A DNA stretch of 55,192 nt from the NCBI GenBank assembly GCA_029259945.1, contig JAJDEF010000013.1, positions 1 to 55,192 on the forward strand. The letters are read 5' to 3'. Both the position numbers and the translations under genes were made by a program. Under the pieces are notes generated by a model. That model did not search any database. It was not told the origin of the DNA and worked only from the letters and a program-made list of their open reading frames with translations. Shown piece by piece: positions 1-8,155 of the stretch; the first letter of the stretch is position 1; every line of letters begins with the position of its first letter. This stretch comes from Planctomycetota bacterium. Its GTDB lineage: Bacteria > Planctomycetota > Planctomycetia > Pirellulales > Lacipirellulaceae.

Positions 1-30
1 TTCCATTTAAATCGTTTTTTTTTGGTTTTC

Positions 31-87
31 GCCGTTTGGGCCCTCCCCCGGTTTGCACAAAAAACCGGGGGCTCCCCCCAAAACGGC
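31..87. other. strong GC-rich hairpin at left edge
   Basis: Outer arms GCCGTTT (31-37) and AAACGGC (81-87) enclose inner arms CCCCCGGTTT (45-54) and AAACCGGGGG (62-71), giving a long stem with a short A-rich loop. It lies left of the first gene. The T-rich run on this strand precedes the hairpin instead of following it, so it is not a textbook intrinsic terminator in either direction. It may end a gene outside the window. Confidence 0.5.
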
Positions 88-141
88 TGATTCAGTGAAC
101 CGTAGCTTTTCGCCCTGACGCAACACAACGTCACTGGGGGG

Positions 142-161
142 CACTTTTATCTGATAAAGTG
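142..161. promoter_or_regulatory. dyad upstream of sufR, candidate operator
   Basis: The 20 bases CACTTTTATCTGATAAAGTG form a near-perfect inverted repeat, arms CACTTT-ATC and GAT-AAAGTG with one extra T. It sits about 110 bases before the start of the SufR-like regulator. Fe-S sensing regulators usually control their own operon, so an autoregulatory operator is a fair guess. The sequence does not match the CAAC-N6-GTTG site described for cyanobacterial SufR, so the assignment is inference only. Confidence 0.3.
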
Positions 162-271
162 TTCTGAGTCAACAGTTTACGTCAATCTAGATCTCTAAAT
201 ATATTTTACGAAGCTTTAGTTGTTTTTAATCGACAAATTGTTACGATATCCGGTAGAGGAATAGGACACCT

Positions 272-943
272 TTGCAACTAGCCCGGTCTAGCGTCATGGT
301 CACAAATAGCCAAGAAAACAGGCGTGAATCGCCAACGAATCAAAGCTTAGTCGACTATTTGCGGCGTAATGCCAGCTGCACGATTGGCGAGCTGGTGAAG
401 TTGACAGGAGTGACGTCGACGGCCATCCGGCAACGCTTAGGCCGATTGATGAAACAAGGCCTCGTTGAACGAGTCGCCGAGCGAGCCGGGCGGGGAAGAC
501 CGACTTACCGTTATTCACTTTCTCGTGCGGGTGAGCGATCAAGTGGTGACAACTACGGGGATCTAGCGGGTATTTTGTGGTCTGAAATTCGGGCTGTCAA
601 AGACGCGGAAATCCGACATGGGCTACTTTGCCGGATCGTTGCCCGGATGGCTGACGTTTATCGGGCTCGGATAAGCGGGACTGAGCTAAAAGGTCGGATG
701 GAGTCTGTGGTTGAGCTGATGTCTGAGCGCGAAGTTCCGTTTGAGGTGCGAGAAGGTAGCTCGGGGTTACCGGTCCTCACGGCACTGGCTTGCCCTTATC
801 CCGATTTGGCCGAGCAGGATCGGAGTATTTGTTCGATAGAGAAGATGCTGTTCTCCGAACTATTGGGAGATGGATTGCGACTAACCGATTGCCGCCTAGA
901 CGGGGCAACGTGCTGTACGTTTGAGACGAGGCCAGCCGTCTAG
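272..943 (+). CDS. sufR: SufR-like Fe-S responsive transcriptional regulator
   Basis: A 223-residue DNA-binding protein. Residues about 25-85 form a winged helix-turn-helix of the DeoR/ArsR-like type with the basic wing RAGRGRPTYRYSL. The C-terminal third has cysteines at C174, C187, C207, C214 and C215, with C174 and C187 separated by 12 residues. This resembles the Fe-S ligand cluster of SufR, the repressor of suf operons. It is the first gene before the suf genes and reads the same way, which supports the role. The start is uncertain: TTG at 272 follows a purine-rich AGAGGAATAGGA stretch, whereas ATG at 296 has no clear ribosome binding site but would still leave the whole HTH. SufR identity rests on cysteines and context; a general ArsR/MarR-like regulator is the alternative. 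Confidence 0.75.
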   Translation: MQLARSSVMVTNSQENRRESPTNQSLVDYLRRNASCTIGELVKLTGVTSTAIRQRLGRLMKQGLVERVAERAGRGRPTYRYSLSRAGERSSGDNYGDLAGILWSEIRAVKDAEIRHGLLCRIVARMADVYRARISGTELKGRMESVVELMSEREVPFEVREGSSGLPVLTALACPYPDLAEQDRSICSIEKMLFSELLGDGLRLTDCRLDGATCCTFETRPAV

Positions 944-1085
944 CGGGCGGCCTAATATCGTTTGAGGCTAGCGACTTCACGGTGGGAATGTTACTCTTGA
1001 CCGATTCGGACGGTACGATAAAAGGCCGCTTTTTTAGGGGCAATTTGTCTGAGTAAGCAGTAGTATAACGAAATAGGATGCCATC

Positions 1086-1706
1086 ATGACACAGCCATGG
1101 ATTGAAGGACGTTTTGAAGAGAATGTCATCACCACCACTATCGAGCAGGCGATTAACTGGGCTCGGCAGTCGAGCATTTGGCCAATGACGTTTGGGCTTG
1201 CTTGCTGTGCGATCGAAATGATGGCCGCCGGCGCAAGCCGATACGACTTGGATCGCTTTGGTGCCGGTGCGTTTCGCGCCACGCCACGACAAGCCGACTT
1301 AATGATCGTTGCGGGCACAGTGACTTACAAAATGGCGAGCCGTGTGCGTCGTCTTTACAACATGATGCCAGACCCCAAGTTTGTCATCGCCATGGGAGCT
1401 TGCACCGTGGGTGGTGGTCCTTACTTCAAGTATGGCTACCACGTGGTCAAGGGCGTCGACTTGGTCGTACCGGTGGATGTGTACGTGCCGGGTTGCCCTC
1501 CGCGTCCCGAGGCGCTACTCGAAGGTTTGATGCGAATTCAAGATCAGATTAAGGGACACAAAATTGCCAAGAGCGCAGGTAGCGCAGGCGTGGCGATGCT
1601 GGGTCAAAAGATTGAAGATGAATTGCCCTTGCCACATCATAGTGGTTATGTGGCAGCCCCCGCGGATGGAGATCCAATGCAAAGCCATCAGCAAGTCACA
1701 GGCTAA
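1086..1706 (+). CDS. nuoB: NADH-quinone oxidoreductase subunit B (NuoB), isolated copy
   Basis: A 206-residue protein with the full NuoB / 20-kDa PSST signature: [20 protein letters not shown] and [12 protein letters not shown]. The ligands of the N2 [4Fe-4S] cluster are all present (adjacent C40 and C41, then C106 and C137). NuoB carries the last Fe-S cluster before quinone in complex I. No other nuo gene is in this window. The gene lies between the SufR-like regulator and sufC, with only 24 bases to sufC, so it is probably cotranscribed with the suf genes. The C-terminus after about residue 160 is a low-complexity tail. It could be a second nuoB paralog or part of a split nuo locus. Family assignment is secure; the reason for its location is unknown. 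Confidence 0.93.
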   Translation: MTQPWIEGRFEENVITTTIEQAINWARQSSIWPMTFGLACCAIEMMAAGASRYDLDRFGAGAFRATPRQADLMIVAGTVTYKMASRVRRLYNMMPDPKFVIAMGACTVGGGPYFKYGYHVVKGVDLVVPVDVYVPGCPPRPEALLEGLMRIQDQIKGHKIAKSAGSAGVAMLGQKIEDELPLPHHSGYVAAPADGDPMQSHQQVTG

Positions 1707-1730
1707 TGTAGTGAGGAAATTGCAGTAGAT

Positions 1731-2543
1731 ATGTCTGAAACGTTGAAGATTACTGACTTACATGTAGCCATCGAAGGTAAGCTCATCTTGCGAGGTGTGA
1801 ATCTTACGATTAACCGTGGCGAGATCCATGCGTTGATGGGCCCGAACGGCTCTGGGAAAAGCACCCTGGGCAACGCCATCATGGGGCATCCGAGCTACGA
1901 GGTTACCGGCGGGGCGATTGAGCTCAATGGTGAGAATGTGCTTGAGTGGGATGCGACTGGGCGGTCGCGGGCGGGCATTTTTATGGCCTTCCAGCGCCCG
2001 ATGGCGATTCCCGGCGTCAAGATGGCCGACTTTTTGCGCCATGCGACCACCAACGTTCGCAATCCAGAACGTAAGGAAGGCGAAGAGCTGATTCCGATGC
2101 GTCAGTTTCGTAAAGAGCTGACCGAAAAAATGGATCAGCTGCGTATGGATACCGAGTTTGCTCGCCGCTATGTGAACGATGGATTCTCGGGGGGCGAGAT
2201 GAAACGGGCAGAAATTTTGCAGCTAGCCATGCTGCGACCGAAGTTCGCAATTCTCGACGAGACCGACAGTGGTTTGGACGTCGACGCGGTCAAGCTTGCG
2301 AGTGAGAGCATTGCAGAAATCGGCGGCGAACAGATGGGTATTCTCATTATCACTCACCACGACAAACTGCTTGAACGCAACACTCCCGATTTCACCCACG
2401 TCATGCTCGGCGGCAAGCTTGTCGAGACGGGCGGCGTAGAACTTGCTCGCGAGTTGTATACCGATGGTTACGATCGTATTCGGACGTCGTACCCCGAGGC
2501 GGCTGCGGCAGAAGAAGCGATGACCGAAGTTGAAGCGGTTTAA
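1731..2543 (+). CDS. sufC: Fe-S assembly ATPase SufC
   Basis: A 270-residue soluble ABC ATPase that powers the SufBC2D scaffold during Fe-S cluster assembly in the cytoplasm. Walker A GPNGSGKST is at residues 37-45, the SufC-type signature FSGGEMKR at 152-159, and Walker B with FAILDETDSGLD at 172-183. The GEMKR and ETDSGLD forms separate SufC from transport ABC proteins. A C-terminal acidic tail of about 15 residues goes slightly beyond the usual ~250 residues. It is followed after 45 bases by sufB, the standard C-B-D order seen in many bacteria. Confidence 0.97.
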   Translation: MSETLKITDLHVAIEGKLILRGVNLTINRGEIHALMGPNGSGKSTLGNAIMGHPSYEVTGGAIELNGENVLEWDATGRSRAGIFMAFQRPMAIPGVKMADFLRHATTNVRNPERKEGEELIPMRQFRKELTEKMDQLRMDTEFARRYVNDGFSGGEMKRAEILQLAMLRPKFAILDETDSGLDVDAVKLASESIAEIGGEQMGILIITHHDKLLERNTPDFTHVMLGGKLVETGGVELARELYTDGYDRIRTSYPEAAAAEEAMTEVEAV

Positions 2544-2588
2544 GAGGTAAAGACGCAGACACTTTTTTTGTTTTGATTCGAGACTTCG

Positions 2589-3995
2589 ATGGCAACTGAT
2601 ATTACCGAAGAATCTTCCCTGGGCGAAATCAATAAGTACGATTTTGTCACGCCGACAACTGCCGTCTTTAAGGCCGAGAAAGGCATTAATGCGGAGATTG
2701 TCGCGCAGATTTCAGAGATGAAGAACGAGCCGGGCTGGATGCGAGATTTCCGTCTCGAGGCGTTCAAGATTTTTGAATCAAAACCGATGCCCAAATGGGG
2801 CGGCGATATCAGCCTCGATTTTCAGGATATCTACTACTACCTCAAGCCCACCAACGAGCAGGGAAAAACCTGGGACGATGTGCCGCAGGAGATTAAGGAC
2901 ACGTTCGACAAGCTGGGCATTCCCGAAGCCGAGAAGAAATACTTAGCTGGCGTAAAGGCCCAATTCGAGAGCGAAGTGGTCTACGGCTCGCTGCAAGAAG
3001 ATTTGGGCAACAAGGGCGTCATCTTTACCGACACCGACACAGCCGTCCGCGAGCACCCTGAGTTACTGAGAGAGTACTTCGGAAAGATCATCCCTTCGAC
3101 GGATAACAAATTTGCCGCTTTGAATTCAGCGGTTTGGTCGGGGGGGTCGTTTATCTATGTCCCGCCGGGCGTGAAGATCGATTTCCCACTGCAAGCCTAT
3201 TTCCGCATCAATGCCGAACAGATGGGCCAGTTCGAGCGGACGCTCATCATTGTCGACGAAGGGGCCGAGGTCCATTACGTCGAGGGTTGTACGGCCCCGA
3301 TGTATACCACCGAGAGTCTGCATTCGGCGGTTGTCGAAGTGATGGTGAAAAAGAATGGCCGTTGCCGTTATACGACCATCCAGAACTGGGCCAACAACAT
3401 CTACAACTTGGTCACCAAGCGGGCGATGGCTTATGAAAATGCCCTGATGGAATGGGTGGACGGCAACTTGGGTAGCCATCTGACCATGAAATACCCCGCC
3501 GTTTATATGATGGAACCAGGGGCACGAGGCGAGATTCTTTCGATCGCGTTTTCTTCGACAGGGCAGCATCAAGATGCTGGTGCCAAAGTGGTCCATTGTG
3601 CGCCGAACACCAAGAGTCGAATTATCTCAAAAAGCATTAGTAAGAATGGCGGTCGCAGCAGTTACCGCGGTTTGTGCAAAGTCGAAGATGGCGCGACCGG
3701 TTGCAAGAGCAACGTGGTTTGCGACGCCTTGATTCTCGACTCTGAGAGCCGCAGCGATACCTACCCTTACATCGAAGTCGAAGAGCAAGACGTGCAAATC
3801 GAGCACGAAGCAAGTGTCTCGCGAATTGGCGAGGAACAGCTTTTCTATCTAATGAGCCGCGGGCTGACCGAAGCCGAGGCAAGTTCGATGATCGTCAGCG
3901 GCTTTATCGAGCCTTTGATTAAAGAGCTGCCCATGGAATATGCCGTCGAGATGAACCGGCTGATTGAGTTGCAGATGGAAGGCAGCGTCGGTTAA
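2589..3995 (+). CDS. sufB: Fe-S cluster assembly scaffold SufB
   Basis: A 468-residue SufB of normal length. The beta-helix core holds [20 protein letters not shown] near residue 179 and [18 protein letters not shown] near 314. The cysteine corresponding to the E. coli cluster/persulfide site (C405 there) is C378 in [10 protein letters not shown]. The C-terminal [20 protein letters not shown] segment is typical. SufB accepts sulfur and builds the nascent cluster together with SufC and SufD. No sufS, sufE or sufU is found in this window, so the sulfur donor must be encoded elsewhere. Confidence 0.97.
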   Translation: MATDITEESSLGEINKYDFVTPTTAVFKAEKGINAEIVAQISEMKNEPGWMRDFRLEAFKIFESKPMPKWGGDISLDFQDIYYYLKPTNEQGKTWDDVPQEIKDTFDKLGIPEAEKKYLAGVKAQFESEVVYGSLQEDLGNKGVIFTDTDTAVREHPELLREYFGKIIPSTDNKFAALNSAVWSGGSFIYVPPGVKIDFPLQAYFRINAEQMGQFERTLIIVDEGAEVHYVEGCTAPMYTTESLHSAVVEVMVKKNGRCRYTTIQNWANNIYNLVTKRAMAYENALMEWVDGNLGSHLTMKYPAVYMMEPGARGEILSIAFSSTGQHQDAGAKVVHCAPNTKSRIISKSISKNGGRSSYRGLCKVEDGATGCKSNVVCDALILDSESRSDTYPYIEVEEQDVQIEHEASVSRIGEEQLFYLMSRGLTEAEASSMIVSGFIEPLIKELPMEYAVEMNRLIELQMEGSVG

Positions 3996-4061
3996 CGCGG
4001 CCCCCTTCATGTGGATTAAAGAAATCTCCCCACCTTTTTCATCGGAAAATGGTTTCCGTCT

Positions 4062-5369
4062 ATGAGCGTGATGTTGACGAATACTGGATTTACACAAGAA
4101 GCCTTCGACGCTTTTTTGGCAGAGCGAAGCGAGCCCGACTGGCTCGCCGATTTGCGAAAAAATGCGTGGTCTCGCTTTGACGAAATGTCGCTGCCGACCA
4201 GTCGCGACGAAGAATGGATGCGCACCGATATTCGCCTGTTCAAGCTCGACAAGTTTTCTTTGGCTGTCGAGTCCAACGAGGTGGAATTGCCGCGAGCCCT
4301 TTTGGCCGAAGGAGTTGAGCTAGGTGGGCGCAGCGTGTCGGTCGATCGCCGTTCGGTGGAGTGCCAGTTATCTGAGAAATGGTCAAACCAGGGTGTGCTA
4401 TTCGGAAGCCTGGATGCGATCGTGGCTGAGCACGGCGACCAACTACGGCCCTATTTCGAACGGCATTTAGTCGACCCCCACTTCGACAAGTTTTCGGCGC
4501 TCAACGCCGCCTGTTGGAGCGGAGGCAGTGTGTTGTTTGTGCCCAAAGGGGTACAAATCGACGAGCCGTTGCATTCGCTTTCGGTGATGTCTGACGGCGG
4601 CACCGATTTAGGGAAGACGCTTGTTATTCTCGAAGAAGGTGCCGAAGCAACCCTGCTGGCTGAATCGGCAAGCACCACGGTCGATGCCGGTGGTTTGCAC
4701 TGTGGCTCGATTGAGTTGATCGTCGAAAAGGGTGCACGTCTGCGTTACGTGAATTTACAAAACTGGGGCAACGGCGTTTGGCATTTTGCCCATCAGATGG
4801 CGCATGTTGCTGCGAATGCGAATTTGCAATGGACAATTGGCGCACTGGGCAGCCGATTGGCAAAGGTCAACCAACGCGTGGCCCTGATCGGTCAAGATGC
4901 CGAGGCCCAAGTCAACGGAGTGATGTTTACGCAGGGCAAGCAGCATCTGTGCTACAACACCCACCAACACCATCAGGCGGAATTTTGCCAGAGTGACTTG
5001 CTCTACAAGGCAGCGTTGCAAGATCGTTCGCGTACCGTTTGGCGCGGGATGATCCAGGTCGACGAAGGCGCGCAGCGCACGAATGCTTATCAGCGTAACG
5101 ATAATCTGATGCTTGCTACCACCGCCCGCGCCGATTCGATTCCAGGCTTAGAAATCGAAGCGGATGATGTGCGATGCACGCATGGCAGCACGTCAGGCCG
5201 GGTCGACGATCAGCAACTCTTTTATGCCATGACTCGCGGTTATACGCGTCAAGAAGCAGTGCGAATGATCGTTTCCGGATTTTTCCAGAAGGTGTTCGAT
5301 CGGATCACCATCGAAAGTGTCCGCGAAGCCTTGGGCGAAGCAATCGGACGCAGAGTACGGGATATTTAG
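4062..5369 (+). CDS. sufD: Fe-S cluster assembly protein SufD
   Basis: A 435-residue SufD, the partner and paralog of SufB. It has the SufB/D core motifs NAACWSGGSVLFVPKGVQID (near 148) and RTVWRGMIQVDEGA (near 324). The histidine equivalent to the functional H360 of E. coli SufD is H374 in CTHGSTSGRVDD. SufD is thought to help iron entry into the SufB-SufD interface. Start ATG 4062; an in-frame ATG at 4071 is an alternative. It lies 66 bases after sufB and 54 bases before the Rieske gene. Confidence 0.96.
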   Translation: MSVMLTNTGFTQEAFDAFLAERSEPDWLADLRKNAWSRFDEMSLPTSRDEEWMRTDIRLFKLDKFSLAVESNEVELPRALLAEGVELGGRSVSVDRRSVECQLSEKWSNQGVLFGSLDAIVAEHGDQLRPYFERHLVDPHFDKFSALNAACWSGGSVLFVPKGVQIDEPLHSLSVMSDGGTDLGKTLVILEEGAEATLLAESASTTVDAGGLHCGSIELIVEKGARLRYVNLQNWGNGVWHFAHQMAHVAANANLQWTIGALGSRLAKVNQRVALIGQDAEAQVNGVMFTQGKQHLCYNTHQHHQAEFCQSDLLYKAALQDRSRTVWRGMIQVDEGAQRTNAYQRNDNLMLATTARADSIPGLEIEADDVRCTHGSTSGRVDDQQLFYAMTRGYTRQEAVRMIVSGFFQKVFDRITIESVREALGEAIGRRVRDI

Positions 5370-5423
5370 CATAAAAATGCCGGGTGGCTGCTCGTGTTTT
5401 GTAGGGCCTAAGGAAAAGCAAAA

Positions 5424-5747
5424 TTGAGTGACTTCATTGCGGTAGCAAATCGATCGGAACTGCCTGATCCTGGTTCTATGTTGGTCGAGGTGGACGATCA
5501 ATTGATCGTTCTCATCCATGCCGCAGGGCACTTTTACGCTTTGGATGATGTCTGCACTCACGATGGCGGGCCGTTGAGCGATGGGCCGGTGGATGCAGCC
5601 GCCGCGACAATCGCTTGCCCACGACATGGGGCAAAGTTTGATATAAAATCAGGCGCAGCAGTCACCATGCCAGCGACCAAGGCGACAATTGCCCACGAGG
5701 TCAAGGTTGAGGGTGATAAAGTATTCGTGAAGTTGTGCGATTCTTAA
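5424..5747 (+). CDS. Rieske-type [2Fe-2S] ferredoxin
   Basis: A 107-residue soluble Rieske protein. Cluster ligands are C44 and H46 in CTHDGGPLSDG and C65 and H68 in CPRHGAKFD, the non-haem-iron oxygenase ferredoxin type rather than the bc1 type. There is no membrane segment or signal. The start is TTG at 5424 behind AAGGAAAAG; no ATG gives a sensible N-terminus. Rieske ferredoxins occur inside suf operons of several phyla, where they may supply electrons for cluster assembly. That role is inference; the fold and cluster type are clear. Confidence 0.93.
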   Translation: MSDFIAVANRSELPDPGSMLVEVDDQLIVLIHAAGHFYALDDVCTHDGGPLSDGPVDAAAATIACPRHGAKFDIKSGAAVTMPATKATIAHEVKVEGDKVFVKLCDS

Positions 5748-5771
5748 AGACTGACGTAGGGAGGGTCTGCC

Positions 5772-6089
5772 ATGGCCATTGCCGAAGATACGGTACGCGA
5801 AGCGCTGAAGCAGGTGATCGATCCCGAGTTGTTTGTCAACATTGTCGACCTGGGACTGATCTACGAAATCAAGGTTGCCGAAAACAACGAAGGCAAGTGC
5901 GATGTTCAGGTTGATATGACCATGACGAGTCCTGCATGTCCTGCTGGCCCCCAGTTGCTTGGGCAGTCGAAAGAATTTGTCGGACGGCTCGAAGGCGTTT
6001 CCGAAGTCGATGTACGGTTGGTGATGACACCTCCCTGGACCCCCGACCGCATGACCGAAGACGCTCGCGACCAGCTGGGGATTTTTTAG
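5772..6089 (+). CDS. sufT: SufT-like DUF59 / MIP18 family Fe-S maturation protein
   Basis: A 105-residue single-domain DUF59 protein. It shows the conserved DPEL near residue 17, VDLGLIYE, the TSPACPAG motif with C56, and the C-terminal PPWTPDRMTEDARDQLG. Members of this family (SufT, PaaD, eukaryotic CIA2/MIP18) help pass Fe-S clusters to apo-proteins. It follows the Rieske gene by 24 bases and is the last suf-type gene. The next gene starts 28 bases later, so the C1-cofactor genes downstream are probably on the same transcript. Confidence 0.92.
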   Translation: MAIAEDTVREALKQVIDPELFVNIVDLGLIYEIKVAENNEGKCDVQVDMTMTSPACPAGPQLLGQSKEFVGRLEGVSEVDVRLVMTPPWTPDRMTEDARDQLGIF

Positions 6090-6116
6090 CCTGCGTTTTT
6101 CTCGGCATGAGCTTCT

Positions 6117-7145
6117 ATGCGTGTTTTCCTCTACGAGTGGGTAACCGGCGGCGGCTTGGTTGAGCAATCGGGGTCGCTGCCTCAATCGTTGCTTGTCGAA
6201 GGGGCCACCATGTTGGCCGCCTTGGCCGCCGATTTCAACGCAATCGACGACACGCAAGTCGTCGTGCTGAAAGACATTCGTCTCGACGACTTGCCGCTCC
6301 CGGCATGCGAGGTCGTCGAAATTCACTCCGATTCGCATCACCGCGAAGAGTTCGAGCAACTCGCGGCAGAGGCCGATCATACGCTTGTCATCGCGCCCGA
6401 GACCGACAATGTCTTGCACCGAACGCATGGGATGGCACGATCGGCTGGCGCCCGACTACTGGCCCCCGACGAAGCATTTGTGCGACTGACCAGCGATAAA
6501 CATGCGATGGCTTTGCATTTTGAACGCACTGGAGTGCCGGTACCCGAGTCGATTCTTCTCGATGCAGACCAAGAAAAGTTGCCCTCCGATTTTGTTTACC
6601 CGGGGGTCGTCAAACCGGTGTATGGGGCCGGGTCGCAGAACACTCTGCTCGTATCGAGTGCACGAGACGAGCCCCCCCCCTACCCTTGGCCACGACGGTT
6701 GGAACGGTATTATGCGGGCACCTCGGCGAGCGTGTCTTTTTTATGTGGCCCCGCACATCGCACAGCGTTGCCTGCCTGCCGTCAACATTTGACGACCGAT
6801 GGCCGATTTTCTTACACTGGCGGAGCATTGCTCCAAGACGAAGAATTGACAAAACGTGCGACAACGCTTGCCGCCCAAGCACTCGACGCTCTACCGGCGG
6901 CGTTGGGGTATGTCGGGGTCGATCTTGTATTAGGAAAGGCCGCCGATGGATCAGAAGATGTGGTGATTGAGGTGAATCCTCGGATGACCACTTCGTATGT
7001 GGGGCTGCGAGCGGCCACCAACGATAACCTAGCCGCAGCGATGATCGAAAACGCAGCAGGACGAATCGTGAGCCCTACTTTTTCCAAAGAGCCGTTAGAT
7101 TTCTTGGCCGATGGCACGATTCGGAATTCCGGTGGATTGCAATGA
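6117..7145 (+). CDS. mfnD: ATP-grasp ligase, MfnD-like (tyramine-glutamate ligase)
   Basis: A 342-residue ATP-grasp protein. The N-terminus MRVFLYEWVTGGGL is typical of the ATP-grasp family found in methanofuran and H4MPT-linked C1 gene sets. The ATP-binding part has VVKPVYGAGSQN near residue 162 and the metal-binding IEVNPRMTTSYVGL near residue 288. In methanogens MfnD joins glutamate to tyramine during methanofuran synthesis. The next two genes match MfnF and MfnE, which strongly supports this pathway over a general carboxylate-amine ligase. A run of nine C (6672-6680) encodes P186-P188 and is a possible slippage site. The gene overlaps the next one by four bases (ATGA). Confidence 0.8.
   Translation: MRVFLYEWVTGGGLVEQSGSLPQSLLVEGATMLAALAADFNAIDDTQVVVLKDIRLDDLPLPACEVVEIHSDSHHREEFEQLAAEADHTLVIAPETDNVLHRTHGMARSAGARLLAPDEAFVRLTSDKHAMALHFERTGVPVPESILLDADQEKLPSDFVYPGVVKPVYGAGSQNTLLVSSARDEPPPYPWPRRLERYYAGTSASVSFLCGPAHRTALPACRQHLTTDGRFSYTGGALLQDEELTKRATTLAAQALDALPAALGYVGVDLVLGKAADGSEDVVIEVNPRMTTSYVGLRAATNDNLAAAMIENAAGRIVSPTFSKEPLDFLADGTIRNSGGLQ
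6672..6680 (+). repeat. C9 homopolymer inside the mfnD-like gene
   Basis: Nine consecutive C encode three prolines within the ATP-grasp reading frame. The frame is intact here. Loss or gain of one C would truncate the protein. Confidence 0.95.
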
Positions 7146-8155
7146 GTTACCTCGCCTTGGACATCGGCGGAGCCAATCTCAAGATCGCCGATGGCAAGGG
7201 GTTTGCCGTTTCTCAGTTTTTTCCGTTATGGCAACAGTCTAATGAATTGGTAGTCGCCTTGAGCAAGTTGCTTGCTGATGCGCCCGAGGTAAAGCACCTG
7301 GTAGTCACTATGACGGGCGAACTGGCCGACTGCTTTGCAACTAAGACGCAAGGGGTCGAGGCGATCCTCAACGCGGTGGAGGAATCTGCCGCGGGACGAT
7401 CGACGAGCGTTTACCTATGTGATGGTCGGTTGGTAACTCCAGAGCTTGCACGTCGCGAGGCACTGCTGGCCGCAGCTAGCAATTGGCATGTCCTGGCGAC
7501 ATTCGCTGCGAGATATTGCGAAGGGGAATCGGGCCTGCTGCTGGATATCGGTTCGACGACCACCGATATTATTCCCTTAAGCCCGAATGGGCCATCGGCC
7601 GTCGGACGCACCGACCCAGAACGCTTGCAATCGGGCGAGCTCGTTTACACGGGCGTCGAACGAAGCCCCCTTTGCGCAGTCACTTCGGTTCTATCTTGGC
7701 GGGGAGAGGATTGCGCCATCGCTCAGGAGTTGTTTGCAACCACCGCCGATGCCTATCTGCTGTTGGGAGAATTGCCAGAAGACGCGAACAATTTCCAGAC
7801 TGCTGATGGGCGATCCCGAACGAAGAAAAATGCCCATGCACGGATGGCAAGGGCCATTTGCGCCGACTCGACGATGTTTACCGAAGCCGATGCGTTGCGG
7901 TCTGCCACGATGGTGCGCGATGCGCAATTACAACAACTAGAAACCGCGGCCCGGCGAGTGCTGAGTCGTATGGAATTGCCGCCAGCCGTGATTGTATTGA
8001 GTGGGCAGGGAGAATTTCTTGCGAGGGCGTTGCTCAAACGACTTGGGCTGGAATGTCGGGTAGTGTCGCTTGCCGAGCAGCTTGGCCCCGCGATCAGCCG
8101 TTGTGGGTGCGCCCATGCCTTAGCCGTGCTCGCGCGCGAGGGGGCCTGTGCGTGA
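7142..8155 (+). CDS. mfnF: H4MPT-linked C1 pathway protein, MfnF-like (hydantoinase/oxoprolinase fold)
   Basis: A 337-residue protein of the actin-like hydantoinase/oxoprolinase group. Phosphate-binding motifs are LDIGGANLKIADG at the N-terminus and LLLDIGSTTTDIIPL near residue 135. This small stand-alone form is the one annotated as an H4MPT-linked C1 transfer pathway protein. In methanogens it is MfnF, which couples the aminomethylfuran unit to glutamyl-tyramine. It overlaps the ATP-grasp gene by four bases and its TGA overlaps the next ATG by one base, so the three are tightly coupled. Biochemical role in a bacterium is inferred from the methanogen enzyme. Confidence 0.82.
   Translation: MSYLALDIGGANLKIADGKGFAVSQFFPLWQQSNELVVALSKLLADAPEVKHLVVTMTGELADCFATKTQGVEAILNAVEESAAGRSTSVYLCDGRLVTPELARREALLAAASNWHVLATFAARYCEGESGLLLDIGSTTTDIIPLSPNGPSAVGRTDPERLQSGELVYTGVERSPLCAVTSVLSWRGEDCAIAQELFATTADAYLLLGELPEDANNFQTADGRSRTKKNAHARMARAICADSTMFTEADALRSATMVRDAQLQQLETAARRVLSRMELPPAVIVLSGQGEFLARALLKRLGLECRVVSLAEQLGPAISRCGCAHALAVLAREGACA

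Noticed and set aside
3126..3596. 156-residue minus-strand frame opposite sufB
   Set aside because: Antisense shadow of a strongly conserved gene.
5649..6428. 259-residue open frame on the minus strand opposite the Rieske, DUF59 and ATP-grasp genes
   Set aside because: It runs antisense to three well-supported genes and its translation shows no family features; it is a shadow of codon bias.
6672..6680. Frameshift in the mfnD-like gene at the C9 run
   Set aside because: The frame is intact on both sides, with the ATP-grasp motifs upstream and downstream in the same frame.
7858..8154. 99-residue N-terminal extension of the mfnE-like frame
   Set aside because: It lies wholly inside the preceding gene, and the kinase fold begins right at ATG 8155.
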